This document shows, one piece after another, positions 39,058 through 48,318 of a DNA stretch of 64,000 nt. Each line of letters opens with the position of its first letter. Within the stretch, counting starts at the first letter, position 1. This DNA comes from Marinobacter denitrificans (lineage in GTDB: Bacteria > Pseudomonadota > Gammaproteobacteria > Pseudomonadales > Oleiphilaceae), in NCBI RefSeq assembly GCF_008795955.1, contig NZ_VMHN01000001.1, positions 868,001 through 932,000 on the forward strand. The letters are read 5' to 3'. The notes under the pieces are model-generated. The model was given only the letters and a program-made list of their open reading frames with translations. It was not told where the DNA came from and made no database searches. The position numbers and the translations under genes were made by a program.

Positions 39058-40206
39058 ATGCAAAGCAACAAATTAAGAATGGCAATTCGTTCAACGGCTG
39101 CGGTAGCAATTCTGGGGGTGGCTGCACAGGCTAATGCAGTCAGTTTCGAAACTGGCGGTTACGAGACCGACATCTACGGCTATGCCCGTCTCGGCGCTTC
39201 TTACGATATCGATAGCAACCAGGCACTGAGCACCCGTTCAGGTTCTTACACCGGTCTTGCAAACAACGACGACGCACCCGATGGTCACTTCGGCGCTGAC
39301 GCGTTCCAGAGCCGGATTGGTTTGAAAACCGTAACACCCGAAGGTCTTACAATGAACGTGGAAGGTGACTTCCGCGGCAGCGGCGGCGGTGCACTTCGCC
39401 TGCGTCATGCCTATGGCTCTTACAACGGCGTTCTGATGGGTCAGACCTGGTCCAACTACAGCAGCTTTGTCGGCAACACCGCAACGCTGGACTTTGACTC
39501 ACTGCCAGGATATGCCGGCTACCAGTCACGTACCGCCCAGGCACGTTACACAACTGGCGCGCTGTCTTTCTCTCTTGAGGATCCGCAAAACTCTTTGCTG
39601 GACCCTACTGGCGCTGCCGCAGATACGAAAGACAGCCTCCCCGCTTTCACAGCGCGTCTTGAAGACTCTCAGGGCGGCCTCTCCTATTCGGCTGCCATCC
39701 TTGCGCATCAGGTCGGTTACGACGATGGCACGAATGACGACAGCTCCATGGGCTTCGCCACCTTCGGCGCCCTTAAGATGGCTCTGAGCGACATGATCAC
39801 CATCCAGGGCACCGTGTCCTACACTGATGGTGCCAACAGCTATTTGTACCGCTCTGGCGAGAACTTCGGCGCCGCAAGCGCATACGTGGATGCCAGCGGA
39901 GATGTCGAAACCATTTCCGGTTACGGCGGCTCGGTTGGTGCGGGCTTCAACCTCGGTGATGGCCGCAGCATCAATATTGGCTATGGTATCGTTACCGTAG
40001 ATTGGGACGACGCTGAAGATGATCTGGGGGCGGCTGCTGTTGCCGACCAAAGTGAGACCAACTCTGCCATTATGGCCAACTACCAGTGGACTCCGGTCAA
40101 AAACGTCATGATGGGCGTTGAGTACCAGTTCCTGAAGCGTGAAAACGTAAGTGGTGATGATGGCGATGCAAACCGCATCCTGTTTGCCGCTCAGTACAAC
40201 TTCTAA
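39058..40206 (+). CDS. Outer-membrane porin (DcaP-like or general porin)
   Basis: A 382-aa outer-membrane protein. A signal peptide covers about residues 1-25 (cleavage near ANA). The mature part alternates aromatic and small residues in short strands (GYETDIYGYARLGASYD) typical of a beta-barrel, and the C-terminus ends in AQYNF, the aromatic outer-membrane signature. The start at 39058 has GGAG 9 nt upstream. About 200 nt of AT-rich leader lies upstream; an AGAC-attc-GTCT inverted repeat is visible there. Substrate is unknown. It has its own terminator. Confidence 0.85.
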   Translation: MQSNKLRMAIRSTAAVAILGVAAQANAVSFETGGYETDIYGYARLGASYDIDSNQALSTRSGSYTGLANNDDAPDGHFGADAFQSRIGLKTVTPEGLTMNVEGDFRGSGGGALRLRHAYGSYNGVLMGQTWSNYSSFVGNTATLDFDSLPGYAGYQSRTAQARYTTGALSFSLEDPQNSLLDPTGAAADTKDSLPAFTARLEDSQGGLSYSAAILAHQVGYDDGTNDDSSMGFATFGALKMALSDMITIQGTVSYTDGANSYLYRSGENFGAASAYVDASGDVETISGYGGSVGAGFNLGDGRSINIGYGIVTVDWDDAEDDLGAAAVADQSETNSAIMANYQWTPVKNVMMGVEYQFLKRENVSGDDGDANRILFAAQYNF

Positions 40207-40230
40207 GCCTTTTAGAAGTTAACTCAGCAG

Positions 40231-40260
40231 AAACCCCGGCTCCGGCCGGGGTTTTTGTTT
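40231..40260 (+). terminator. Rho-independent terminator of the porin gene
   Basis: The stem aaaccccggc / gccggggttt (10 bp, loop tccg) is followed by a T-rich tail (ttgttt), 25 nt after the porin stop. Confidence 0.9.
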
Positions 40261-40273
40261 GCAGCTATTGAAA

Positions 40274-41512
40274 TTACTCCCCCGCCCGCAATCTTGTACG
40301 CACCCCGCGGCTTGTCATCACCGCCAGCACCTCCATGAGCGACAGCACACCCCGATCGTGCTTCCGGGGCACCTTGCCCTTGCCCATCCGCCCTAACTGC
40401 CGTGTGTACCAGCTCACTTCCATCAGCGCCATATCATCGATCATGCGAATGCCCGTGCGAATCGGCCGAACAGAGCTGGTGAACGCCTCCCCCGCCATAA
40501 TCCGTTTCGGGAAGTCCGGCTCCACCGCCAGAGGGCGCGCCAGCCCCACCAGATCCGTCGCACCAGTGGCCACCGCCTCGGCCATCCCGGACTCTGTGCG
40601 GAAGCCCCCGGTCACCATCAGCGGCACATCCACCCGCTTGCGAACCTTTTCTCCAAACTCCAGAAAATACGCTTCCCGCGACACCGTGCTTGCTTTGGCG
40701 CCTTTTGCCATTGCCGGGTTTTCATAGTTACCCCCGGAAATTTCAACCAGATCAATCCCCAGGCCCGCCAGGGTCTCGATGACTCCCAGAGACTCCTCCT
40801 CGGTAAATCCACCACGCTGAAAATCCGCTGAGTTCAGTTTGATACCAACACCAAACTGCTCGCTGGTCGCCGCACGAATTGCCTTGTACACCTCCACAAC
40901 AAACCGCATTCGGTTCTCGGGGCTACCACCCCACTCATCCTCCCGCTGGTTGTGATGGGGCGAGAGAAACTGACTGACGAGATACCCATGGGCTCCATGA
41001 ATCTGCACCCCGGCAAAGCCCGCTTTCTCTGCAATCGCCGCACTGGTGGCAAACCGCCGGATAATCTCCTCAATCTCCGCCACCTCCAATGCCCGCGGTG
41101 TCGCAAACATCGCCTGCAACTCTTTCCGGAACGGCACCGCACTGGGCGACACAGGCGCCCTGTTCAGCATCTTCGGGCTTTGCTTGCCGGGATGATTGAG
41201 CTGCATCCACAATTGACACCCGTTCCGAGAGCCTTCCCGGGCCCACTCCTGCAACAACTCCAGATCCCGCTCATCATCCAGCACCACATTCCCCGGCTCA
41301 CCGATATGACGGCGGTCGATCATCACGTTCCCGGTAATGGAGAGCCCAACGCCACCCTCCGCCCAGGTCCGGTACAGCCGCGGCAGATCCCTGGTCACCC
41401 GGTTATCCATCGTGCCCAGGGTTTCACTCATGGCGGACTTGGCAAAGCGATTGGGAATCACCGCCCCGGTTTTAAGGGTCAGTGGTTGGGAAAGAAGTTC
41501 GGCGGCGTTCAT
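40274..41512 (-). CDS. Old Yellow Enzyme-type NADH:flavin oxidoreductase
   Basis: A 412-aa FMN-dependent TIM-barrel oxidoreductase. It begins with LSQPLTLKTGAVIPNRFAKS, the family's N-terminal FMN segment. The HGAHGYLVSQFLSPHHNQRED motif carries the substrate-binding residues, and VTGGFRTESGMAEAVATGA with LVGLARPLAVEPD forms the phosphate-binding end. Members reduce alpha,beta-unsaturated carbonyls or similar electrophiles. The substrate cannot be told. It stands alone on the minus strand, convergent with the porin gene. Confidence 0.9.
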   Translation of the reverse strand: MNAAELLSQPLTLKTGAVIPNRFAKSAMSETLGTMDNRVTRDLPRLYRTWAEGGVGLSITGNVMIDRRHIGEPGNVVLDDERDLELLQEWAREGSRNGCQLWMQLNHPGKQSPKMLNRAPVSPSAVPFRKELQAMFATPRALEVAEIEEIIRRFATSAAIAEKAGFAGVQIHGAHGYLVSQFLSPHHNQREDEWGGSPENRMRFVVEVYKAIRAATSEQFGVGIKLNSADFQRGGFTEEESLGVIETLAGLGIDLVEISGGNYENPAMAKGAKASTVSREAYFLEFGEKVRKRVDVPLMVTGGFRTESGMAEAVATGATDLVGLARPLAVEPDFPKRIMAGEAFTSSVRPIRTGIRMIDDMALMEVSWYTRQLGRMGKGKVPRKHDRGVLSLMEVLAVMTSRGVRTRLRAGE

Positions 41513-41678
41513 TGATCAGTCTCCGTAGGATGCCTGGGATTCTCTGAAGGCGAGACCTGATCATGGAGAGGAAACACTATTGCTGCATTGGCCAGAACGC
41601 CGGGGAGAGTCCGGCTAAAGACAAGTCACAAGCATGAATCGGTGAAAAATGGCGATACCCCAGGAGCCCAAACAAGCG

Positions 41679-41777
41679 AGGCCGGTAAGGCTATTCAGAA
41701 CCGTGGAGGGCCAGGGATGGCCCGACCGAGCCTACATGGACGTACTCGCGGCGTGTTCTGAATAGCCTTACCGGCCT
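41679..41777. repeat. Long palindromic element, copy 2
   Basis: Perfect inverted arms of 23 bp (41679-41701 and 41755-41777) flank a 53-nt core. The core motifs GGATGGC, CCTACATGGACGTACT and GGCGT match copy 3. The arms agree with copy 3 only near the core; there a G/C pair replaces an A/T pair. It sits in a 314-nt gap between the aceF stop (41827) and the oxidoreductase start (41512), so it may serve as the aceEF transcript end. The rest of this gap shows no gene. Confidence 0.88.
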
Positions 41778-41826
41778 TGCGAAAGCCCTGCAGCCTGCCG
41801 GCTACAAGGCAATCAATCACAAAAAG

Positions 41827-43518
41827 TCAGAGAAGAAGAGAGCGAATGTCCCCCATCAGCTGACTCAACAATGACGTAAACCGGGCCGCATCCGCCCCGT
41901 TCACTGCCCGGTGATCATAAGACAGCGACAACGGCAGCATCAGCCGCGGCTGGAAATCCTTGCCATCCCAGACCGGCTTCATCGCCGCCTTGGACACCCC
42001 AAGAATCGCCACCTCCGGCGTATTCACAATCGGCGTAAACGCCGTGCCCCCGATACCACCAAGACTGGTGATGGTAAAACAGGCGCCCTGCATTTCCGCC
42101 GGCTTCAGCTGCTTGTCCCGGGCCTTCTGGGCCAGGTCCGCACTTTCCGCGGCAAGTTCCCAGAGCCCCTTCTTGTCGACATCCCTGATCACCGGCACCA
42201 TCAGCCCGTTGGGCGTGTCCACCGCAATCCCGATATGAATGTATTGCTTGCGAACCACTTCCTTACGGTCCATGTCCAGCGACACATTGAACTGCGGCAG
42301 TTCCGCCAGCGCCGTGGCACAGGCCTTCAGGATGAACGGAAGCGGAGTCATCTTCACCCCTTTCTTCTCACCAGCCGCCTTCTGCGACTTGCGGAAGTCT
42401 TCCATATCAGTGATGTCCGCGTCCTCGAACTGAGTAACGTGGGGCACGTTCAGCCAGCTGCGCTGCATGTTGTTGGCCGTGGCAAACATCATGCGCGACA
42501 TGGATTCACGCTCAATTTCACCGAACTGGCTGAAGTCCGGAAGCTTCACGCCGGGAATACCGGCACCACCGCCACCAGCCACTGTGCTGCCCTGCTGCGT
42601 CTGCTGCAACTGGCTCTTCACATAGGCTTGCACGTCGTCCTTCAGGATGCGGTTCTTCGGGCCGGAGCCCTTGATGCGGGCCAGATCGGCGCCGAATTCA
42701 CGGGCCAGCTTGCGTACTGCCGGGCCAGCGTGAACCTTCGCACCCGGAGTAGGCGGCTCGTAGGTCGCTGACGACTGCTCCGGCTTCGGCTCTTCACTTT
42801 TACCTTTCGGCTCGGCTTTGGCTTCCTGTTTCTCATCGCTGGAAGATTCAGCCGGCTCGGACGATGCTTCTTCCTCGTCGTCGCCTTCTCCGCCTTCTTC
42901 TACAACTGTCATTTCGAGCAGGTCATGGCCTTCCGAGATCTTGTCTCCCTCGGACACCAGAATCTTGCCGACCTTCCCGGCATAGGGAGACGGAATTTCC
43001 ATGGTGGCCTTGTCGGATTCAACAGTGACCAGCGGATCGTCGACTGCAATCTCGTCGCCCTCACTGACGTTGATCTCAATGATGGGCACATCGTCGAAGC
43101 CATCCAGCGCAGGCACCTGCACGGTTTCCTTGCGGGAACCGCCGGATTTTTTCGGAGCCGGCTTTTTCTCTTCAGCCTTATCTTGGGCTTTGTCTTCCGA
43201 CCCGGCTTCGGATTTTTCATCCTTGCCAGAGCTGGCCTCTTCACCAGAATCCTTGTCGTCCTCGGAACCACCAGAGTCGCCACTGGCTTCCATCATGCCG
43301 ACAACGTCGCCCTCCTTGACCTTGTCACCCACCTTGACAGTGATTTTGGTGATCTTCCCGGCACCAGGCGAAGGCAGCTCTACGGACGCCTTGTCGGACT
43401 CTACCGTCAGTATCGGATCTTCTTCCTCAACCGAATCCCCCTTGCTGACGAGGACTTCTATAACCTCGACCTCGTCTGCACCGCCGAGATCCGGAACCTT
43501 TATTTCCTGTTCACTCAT
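41827..43518 (-). CDS. aceF: Pyruvate dehydrogenase E2, dihydrolipoyllysine acetyltransferase
   Basis: Core enzyme of the pyruvate dehydrogenase complex; moves the acetyl group from lipoamide to CoA. The 563-aa protein has two lipoyl domains with the lipoylated Lys in VESDKASVEL (about residues 35-45) and VESDKATMEI (about 165). Acidic/Ala-Pro linkers separate them. A peripheral-subunit-binding domain (VRKLAREFGADLARIKGSG) and the catalytic domain follow, with DHRAVNGADAARF near the end. It is 10 nt downstream of aceE. E3 (lpd) is not nearby. Confidence 0.96.
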   Translation of the reverse strand: MSEQEIKVPDLGGADEVEVIEVLVSKGDSVEEEDPILTVESDKASVELPSPGAGKITKITVKVGDKVKEGDVVGMMEASGDSGGSEDDKDSGEEASSGKDEKSEAGSEDKAQDKAEEKKPAPKKSGGSRKETVQVPALDGFDDVPIIEINVSEGDEIAVDDPLVTVESDKATMEIPSPYAGKVGKILVSEGDKISEGHDLLEMTVVEEGGEGDDEEEASSEPAESSSDEKQEAKAEPKGKSEEPKPEQSSATYEPPTPGAKVHAGPAVRKLAREFGADLARIKGSGPKNRILKDDVQAYVKSQLQQTQQGSTVAGGGGAGIPGVKLPDFSQFGEIERESMSRMMFATANNMQRSWLNVPHVTQFEDADITDMEDFRKSQKAAGEKKGVKMTPLPFILKACATALAELPQFNVSLDMDRKEVVRKQYIHIGIAVDTPNGLMVPVIRDVDKKGLWELAAESADLAQKARDKQLKPAEMQGACFTITSLGGIGGTAFTPIVNTPEVAILGVSKAAMKPVWDGKDFQPRLMLPLSLSYDHRAVNGADAARFTSLLSQLMGDIRSLLL

Positions 43519-43528
43519 GGCGGTCTCC

Positions 43529-46207
43529 TTAGCTCAGCACCGGGTTCGTTTTGTTGCGATCGATTCCGTACTTGCGCATAGCGTCGAGAACCACGTCATT
43601 CTTCACTTCACCATCCCGCGCCAGGGCCGCCAGCGCGGTTACGGCTACGTAGTAGCGGTCCACCTCGAAGTGACTCCGCAGTTTTTCGCGGGTGTCACTG
43701 CGGCCGAAGCCGTCGGTGCCCAGGGTCAGGTAGGTTTTGGGGATGTAGGCGCGCACCTGCTCGGACAACAGCTTGATATAGTCCGTCGAGGACACCACCG
43801 GCCCCTGCTGTTTCTCTAGGCACTGAGTGATGTAGGCCTTCTTGGGTGTGTCGTCCGGATGCAGACGGTTCCAGCGTTCAATGTGCAGGCCGTCCCGGGC
43901 CAGCTCGTTGAAGCTGGTGACGCTCCAGACATCACTGGCAACGCCAAAGTCGTCTTTCAGCAGCTCGGCCGCCGCGCGCACCTCGTTGAGGATAGCGCCG
44001 GAGCCCATCAGCTGAACCCTCGGGGTCTTCTTGCGGCCCTTGGTTTCAACGGAATCCAGCAGGTACATACCCTTGATGATGCCGTCTTCAACTCTCTTGG
44101 CTTCTTTGCCTTTCGGCATGGCGGGCTGTTCGTAGTTTTCGTTCTCGATGGTCAGGTAGTAGAAAACGTTCTGGTTGTCTTCAAACATTTCCTTGATGCC
44201 ATGCTGGACCACCACCGCCATTTCATAACCGTAAGCCGGGTCATAGGCCTTACAGCTGGGAATGGTCTGGGCCAGGATGTGGCTGTGGCCGTCCTGGTGC
44301 TGCAGGCCTTCACCATTGAGTGTGGTGCGCCCGGCGGTACCGCCTACCAGGAAACCACGGGCCTGGATATCGCCGGACGCCCAGGCCAGATCACCCACAC
44401 GCTGGAACCCGAACATGGAGTAGAAAATGTAGAACGGCACCAGCGGGAAGTTGTTGGTGCTGTAGGACGTGGCTGCCGCCATCCAGGCTGCCATGGAGCC
44501 GTCTTCGTTGATCCCTTCCTCAAGGACCTGCCCTTTCTTGTCCTCCTTGTAGTACATGATCTGGTCACGGTCTTCGGGCACGTACTTCTGGCCTTCTGAC
44601 GTGTAGATACCCAACTGACGGAACATACCTTCCATACCAAAGGTACGGGCCTCGTCCGGTACAATCGGAACGACCCGCTTGCCGATACGCTTGTCCTTGG
44701 TAAGAGCCGTCAATAACCGCACGAATGCCATAGTGGTGGAGATCGCGCGGCCGTTGGAACCTTCGATCACTGCCTTGAAGGTATCGAGTGGCGGCGCCTG
44801 CAGCGGCTGGCAATCCTTGCGGCGTTTGGGATAGAAGCCGCCCAGTTCCTGCCGGCGCTTGTTCATATAGACAATTTCAGGGCTGTCCGGGGCGGGCCGA
44901 TAATACGGCACGTCCTTGAGCTCTTCGTCCTTCAGGGGCACCGCAAAGCGGTCGCGGAAGGCCTTAAGCTGATCCATATCCAGCTTTTTCAGGGAGTGAG
45001 CCGTATTCTGGGCCTCACCAGCCGTGCCGAATCCGTAACCCTTGATGGTATGGGCCAGGATCACAGTTGGCCGACCGCCATTGTTATGAATGGCGTGGTG
45101 ATAGGCCGCGTACACCTTGTAGGGATCGTGACCACCCCGGTTAAGCTTGTTGATGTCCTCGTCGGTGAGGTTTTCCACCATCTTGGACAGCTCCGGGTAC
45201 TTGCCGAAGAAATGCTTGCGGGTATAGGCCGGGCCGTTGCTCTTGAAGTTCTGCAGATCGCCATCCACAGCTTCGTCCATTACCCGTTGCATCAGGCCGT
45301 CCTGATCCTGTTCGAACAGCGGGTCCCACATGCGGCCCCAGACCACTTTCAGCACGTTCCAGCCGGCACCCCGGAAGACACCTTCCAGCTCCTGAATAAT
45401 CTTGCCGTTGCCCCTTACCGGGCCATCCAGGCGCTGCAGGTTGCAGTTAACCACGAAGATGAGGTTGCTGAGATTCTCGCGGCCAGCCACAGAGATGGAG
45501 CCCAGTGTTTCCGGCTCGTCACACTCGCCGTCGCCCACGAAGCACCACACCTTGCGGTCACCCATGTCGATCAGTTCACGGCTGTGCAGGTACTTCATGA
45601 CGTGGGCCTGGTAAATGGCCTGAATCGGCCCGAGCCCCATGGACACCGTCGGGAACTGCCAGTACTCCGGCATCAGCCAGGGGTGGGGATAAGAGGACAG
45701 GCCATTGCCGTCCACTTCTTCCCGGTACTTGTCCAGCTGCTCCTCATCGAAACGGCCTTCCAGGTAGGAGCGGGCATAAATACCCGGTGAAGAGTGGCCC
45801 TGGAAGTAAACCAGATCCGATTCCCGCTTTTCATCACCACCGTGGAAGAAGTAGTTAAAGCCGACGTCGTAAAGCGTGGCGGCCGAGGAGAATGACGATA
45901 CGTGCCCGCCCAGCTCACCCGGACGCTGATTGGCACGTAGCACCATCGCCATGGCATTCCAGCGGATCAGGGAACGGATGCGCCGTTCCATGAACAGATC
46001 GCCCGGCATGCGGGCTTCCTGGGTCACCGGAATAGAGTTGCGGAACGGCGTGGTAATAGAGTAGGGCAACTCGGTGCCGTCGCGGCTGGCTCGTTCGGAG
46101 AGCCTTTCGAGAATGTACTTGGCGCGATCAACGCCCTCCTGTTCGATCAGAGACTCCAGCGCATCCAGCCATTCACTGGTCTCTATGGGATCATCGTCCT
46201 GGTACAT
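43529..46207 (-). CDS. aceE: Pyruvate dehydrogenase E1 component (homodimeric type)
   Basis: Thiamine-diphosphate enzyme (892 aa) that decarboxylates pyruvate and acetylates the lipoyl group of AceF. The ThDP motif is GDGECDEPETLGSI with NCNLQRLDGPVRGN, which lies about 30 residues later. The single-chain E1 form is typical of gammaproteobacteria. I chose ATG 46207 (MYQDDDPIETSEW), matching the family N-terminus, with GGGGAGG just upstream; the reading frame continues open another 80 codons but with no family similarity. It leads the aceE-aceF operon. Confidence 0.96.
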   Translation of the reverse strand: MYQDDDPIETSEWLDALESLIEQEGVDRAKYILERLSERASRDGTELPYSITTPFRNSIPVTQEARMPGDLFMERRIRSLIRWNAMAMVLRANQRPGELGGHVSSFSSAATLYDVGFNYFFHGGDEKRESDLVYFQGHSSPGIYARSYLEGRFDEEQLDKYREEVDGNGLSSYPHPWLMPEYWQFPTVSMGLGPIQAIYQAHVMKYLHSRELIDMGDRKVWCFVGDGECDEPETLGSISVAGRENLSNLIFVVNCNLQRLDGPVRGNGKIIQELEGVFRGAGWNVLKVVWGRMWDPLFEQDQDGLMQRVMDEAVDGDLQNFKSNGPAYTRKHFFGKYPELSKMVENLTDEDINKLNRGGHDPYKVYAAYHHAIHNNGGRPTVILAHTIKGYGFGTAGEAQNTAHSLKKLDMDQLKAFRDRFAVPLKDEELKDVPYYRPAPDSPEIVYMNKRRQELGGFYPKRRKDCQPLQAPPLDTFKAVIEGSNGRAISTTMAFVRLLTALTKDKRIGKRVVPIVPDEARTFGMEGMFRQLGIYTSEGQKYVPEDRDQIMYYKEDKKGQVLEEGINEDGSMAAWMAAATSYSTNNFPLVPFYIFYSMFGFQRVGDLAWASGDIQARGFLVGGTAGRTTLNGEGLQHQDGHSHILAQTIPSCKAYDPAYGYEMAVVVQHGIKEMFEDNQNVFYYLTIENENYEQPAMPKGKEAKRVEDGIIKGMYLLDSVETKGRKKTPRVQLMGSGAILNEVRAAAELLKDDFGVASDVWSVTSFNELARDGLHIERWNRLHPDDTPKKAYITQCLEKQQGPVVSSTDYIKLLSEQVRAYIPKTYLTLGTDGFGRSDTREKLRSHFEVDRYYVAVTALAALARDGEVKNDVVLDAMRKYGIDRNKTNPVLS

Positions 46208-46862
46208 CAAACCTCCCCTTGGCATAAAAAGTGCGGCGCGTGCCACGATCAGCAGCTGAGCGCCTTGCAGTGTCGATAAGCTGCGATGAAATGCAGAACG
46301 TTTTGTTGTGGGTATCCGTCTGTTTGTTACCTTGAACAAGCATAGAACACGATTGCCAGTTTTACTGCCTGAAGCGCCTTGCTTAAACGGCTTTTCGCCT
46401 GACACCCTCAGACGGTGCCAATCAGACGGTGCCAATATGTCCGCTTGAATCAACCCGAGAATTACGTAGTATTTTTACTACATTTCGGTATGAAAATTCA
46501 ATTTTACGTACAAATTTACGCCGAACCACCGGACTATTTCGGTTACTTACGCAAGAATGGCGCCTTTTCGTTCTTCAAACAAGCATATTCAGACCAAGGT
46601 CGTAGGATTCCTACGGCAGACAAAACCTTAACGTGCTAAAAGAAAAATAACCTTAGATTCTCGACACTTCTCCAAGCAAGGATATCTTTCTATCTTATTA
46701 TCAAGGGTTTATTTCGCCTTCAGCACGCTGTGACACGACACTTTTAATTAGACCTGAAAATGCTTTTGGATTTATGTATACTCGCCTGCCCGTTTTTTAA
46801 CCAGCGGAGCGGTGGCGAACTCCACCCTCCTGAATTTGGCGCATAACCAAAGAGGGCGATCT
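46208..46862. other. 655-nt intergenic region between divergent aceE and the radical SAM gene
   Basis: It holds the promoters of both genes and is AT-rich in the right half. A 14-bp tandem duplication is at 46408-46435. TATACT near 46776 is a plausible -10 element for the radical SAM gene. I found no convincing gene, RNA element or PdhR-like palindrome (ATTGGT-N3-ACCAAT) in it. Confidence 0.6.
46408..46435. repeat. 14-bp tandem duplication in the aceE upstream region
   Basis: tcagacggtgccaa is repeated twice without a gap at 46408-46421 and 46422-46435. It may be a local slippage event. Confidence 0.85.
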
Positions 46863-48227
46863 ATGAACTCCATCGTCACGTTCCCGAACCGCATTCCGAC
46901 TGCCGAGTTCGAAGAGCGGCGCTTCAAGGTCTACACGGACCGCCAGCTCGACAAGATCGACATTATCCAGAATCTCCCCGAAGAGACCCTGTTCGAGATG
47001 AAAGTGGTAGCCAGCGTGCTGCCCTTCCGTGTCAACGAATATGTCCTTAACGAACTGATCAACTGGGACAAGGTTCCCAACGACCCGATCTATCAGTTGG
47101 TGTTTCCCCAGAAAGGCATGCTGAAGGACGAGCATTACGAGCGCATGGCAAAAATGCATCGGGAAGGCGCCGAGAAGAAAGAAATCCAGGCGGTGGCGAA
47201 GGAAATTCGCGACGAGCTGAACCCCCATCCCGCCGGCCAGATGGAAATGAACATGCCGGAACTCAATGGTGAGGTTCTGGACGGTGTCCAGCACAAATAC
47301 CGTGAAACCGTACTGTTCTTCCCGGCCCAGGGCCAGACGTGTCACTCCTACTGCACCTTCTGCTTTCGCTGGGCGCAGTTCGTCGGTGATAAAGACCTGA
47401 AGATGGCCAGCACCGAGGCTGAGAAGCTTCACGGCTACCTGCAGGAGCACACCGAAGTGAGCGACCTGCTGGTTACCGGCGGCGACCCCATGGTAATGAA
47501 GACCAAGAACCTGGTTCAGTACCTGGAACCTCTGCTGCGGCCGGAGTTCGACCACATACAGACCATCCGCATCGGCACCAAGGCCCTCACCTTCTGGCCA
47601 TACCGTTTTGTGACTGACAAGGACGCAGACGAGCTGATCGACCTGTTCGCCCGCCTGGTAGATGCCGGCAAGCACGTGGCTATCATGGCCCACTATAACC
47701 ACTGGCAGGAAATCACCACCGACATCGCGGAAGAGGCCATCCGCCGCCTTCGCGCCACCGGTGCCGAAATCCGGGCCCAGGGCCCGCTGATCAAGCATGT
47801 GAATGACAATGCTGATGACTGGGCGAAGCTGTGGAACAAGGAAGTGCAGCTGGGCATCATTCCCTACTACATGTTCGTGGAACGGGACACCGGCGCCAAG
47901 AACTACTTTGAAGTGCCCCTGGTGGAAGCCTTCCGCATCTACCGTGAGGCCATGAAGCAGGTTTCCGGCCTGGCGCGTACCGCACGCGGCCCCTCAATGA
48001 GTGCCGGCCCCGGCAAGGTAGAGGTGCAGGGCATCACCGAGATCAACGGCGAGAAAGTCTTCGTGCTCCGGTTTATTCAGGCGCGCAACCCGGATTGGGT
48101 ACAGCGTCCGTTCTTCGCAAAATACAGCGAAACCGCTACCTGGTTGCACGAGCTGGAACCAGCCCTTGGGGAAGAGAAGTTCTTCTTCGAGGATGAGTAT
48201 GAGGAAATGAAGAAAGGGAACGGCTAA
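46863..48227 (+). CDS. Lysine 2,3-aminomutase-like radical SAM/PLP enzyme
   Basis: A 454-aa member of the KamA family. The radical SAM cluster motif is C160-x3-C164-x2-C167 (CHSYCTFC). SAM/PLP-interacting segments include LLVTGGDPMV and the IPYYMFVERDTG stretch. A Lys at 385 (SAGPGKVEV) matches the PLP-binding Lys of lysine 2,3-aminomutase (GGGGKIPV in Clostridium). The Asp found just before that loop in the true lysine enzyme is replaced here by Ser, so the substrate may differ. Start ATG 46863 has GAGGG upstream. It is not the EpmB type. Confidence 0.8.
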   Translation: MNSIVTFPNRIPTAEFEERRFKVYTDRQLDKIDIIQNLPEETLFEMKVVASVLPFRVNEYVLNELINWDKVPNDPIYQLVFPQKGMLKDEHYERMAKMHREGAEKKEIQAVAKEIRDELNPHPAGQMEMNMPELNGEVLDGVQHKYRETVLFFPAQGQTCHSYCTFCFRWAQFVGDKDLKMASTEAEKLHGYLQEHTEVSDLLVTGGDPMVMKTKNLVQYLEPLLRPEFDHIQTIRIGTKALTFWPYRFVTDKDADELIDLFARLVDAGKHVAIMAHYNHWQEITTDIAEEAIRRLRATGAEIRAQGPLIKHVNDNADDWAKLWNKEVQLGIIPYYMFVERDTGAKNYFEVPLVEAFRIYREAMKQVSGLARTARGPSMSAGPGKVEVQGITEINGEKVFVLRFIQARNPDWVQRPFFAKYSETATWLHELEPALGEEKFFFEDEYEEMKKGNG

Positions 48228-48244
48228 CAGCCGCCTTTTTTGCC

Positions 48245-48275
48245 AAACGGCCCCTGCTCGGGGCCGTTTCTTTTT
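48245..48275 (+). terminator. Rho-independent terminator of the radical SAM gene
   Basis: Perfect 10-bp stem aaacggcccc / ggggccgttt, loop tgctc, then ctttttg, 18 nt after the stop codon. Confidence 0.9.
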
Positions 48276-48286
48276 GTAGAGTATCC

Positions 48287-48315
48287 GTCGGGTTTCGCCC
48301 CTGGCTCTACCCGAC
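48287..48315. repeat. Short hairpin, GTCGGGT type
   Basis: GTCGGGT / ACCCGAC, 7-bp arms with a 15-nt loop, at the convergent end of the radical SAM gene and ybbN. Flanking gtag/ctac bases add pairing. It resembles the widespread intergenic ...GTCGGGTTA... repeat type, but only one copy is seen here. Confidence 0.5.
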
Positions 48316-48318
48316 CTA

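Noticed and set aside
46415-46639. A small reading frame in the aceE-radical SAM intergenic region
   Set aside because: It starts in the tandem duplication, has no ribosome site and has an irregular composition; I take the area as regulatory DNA.
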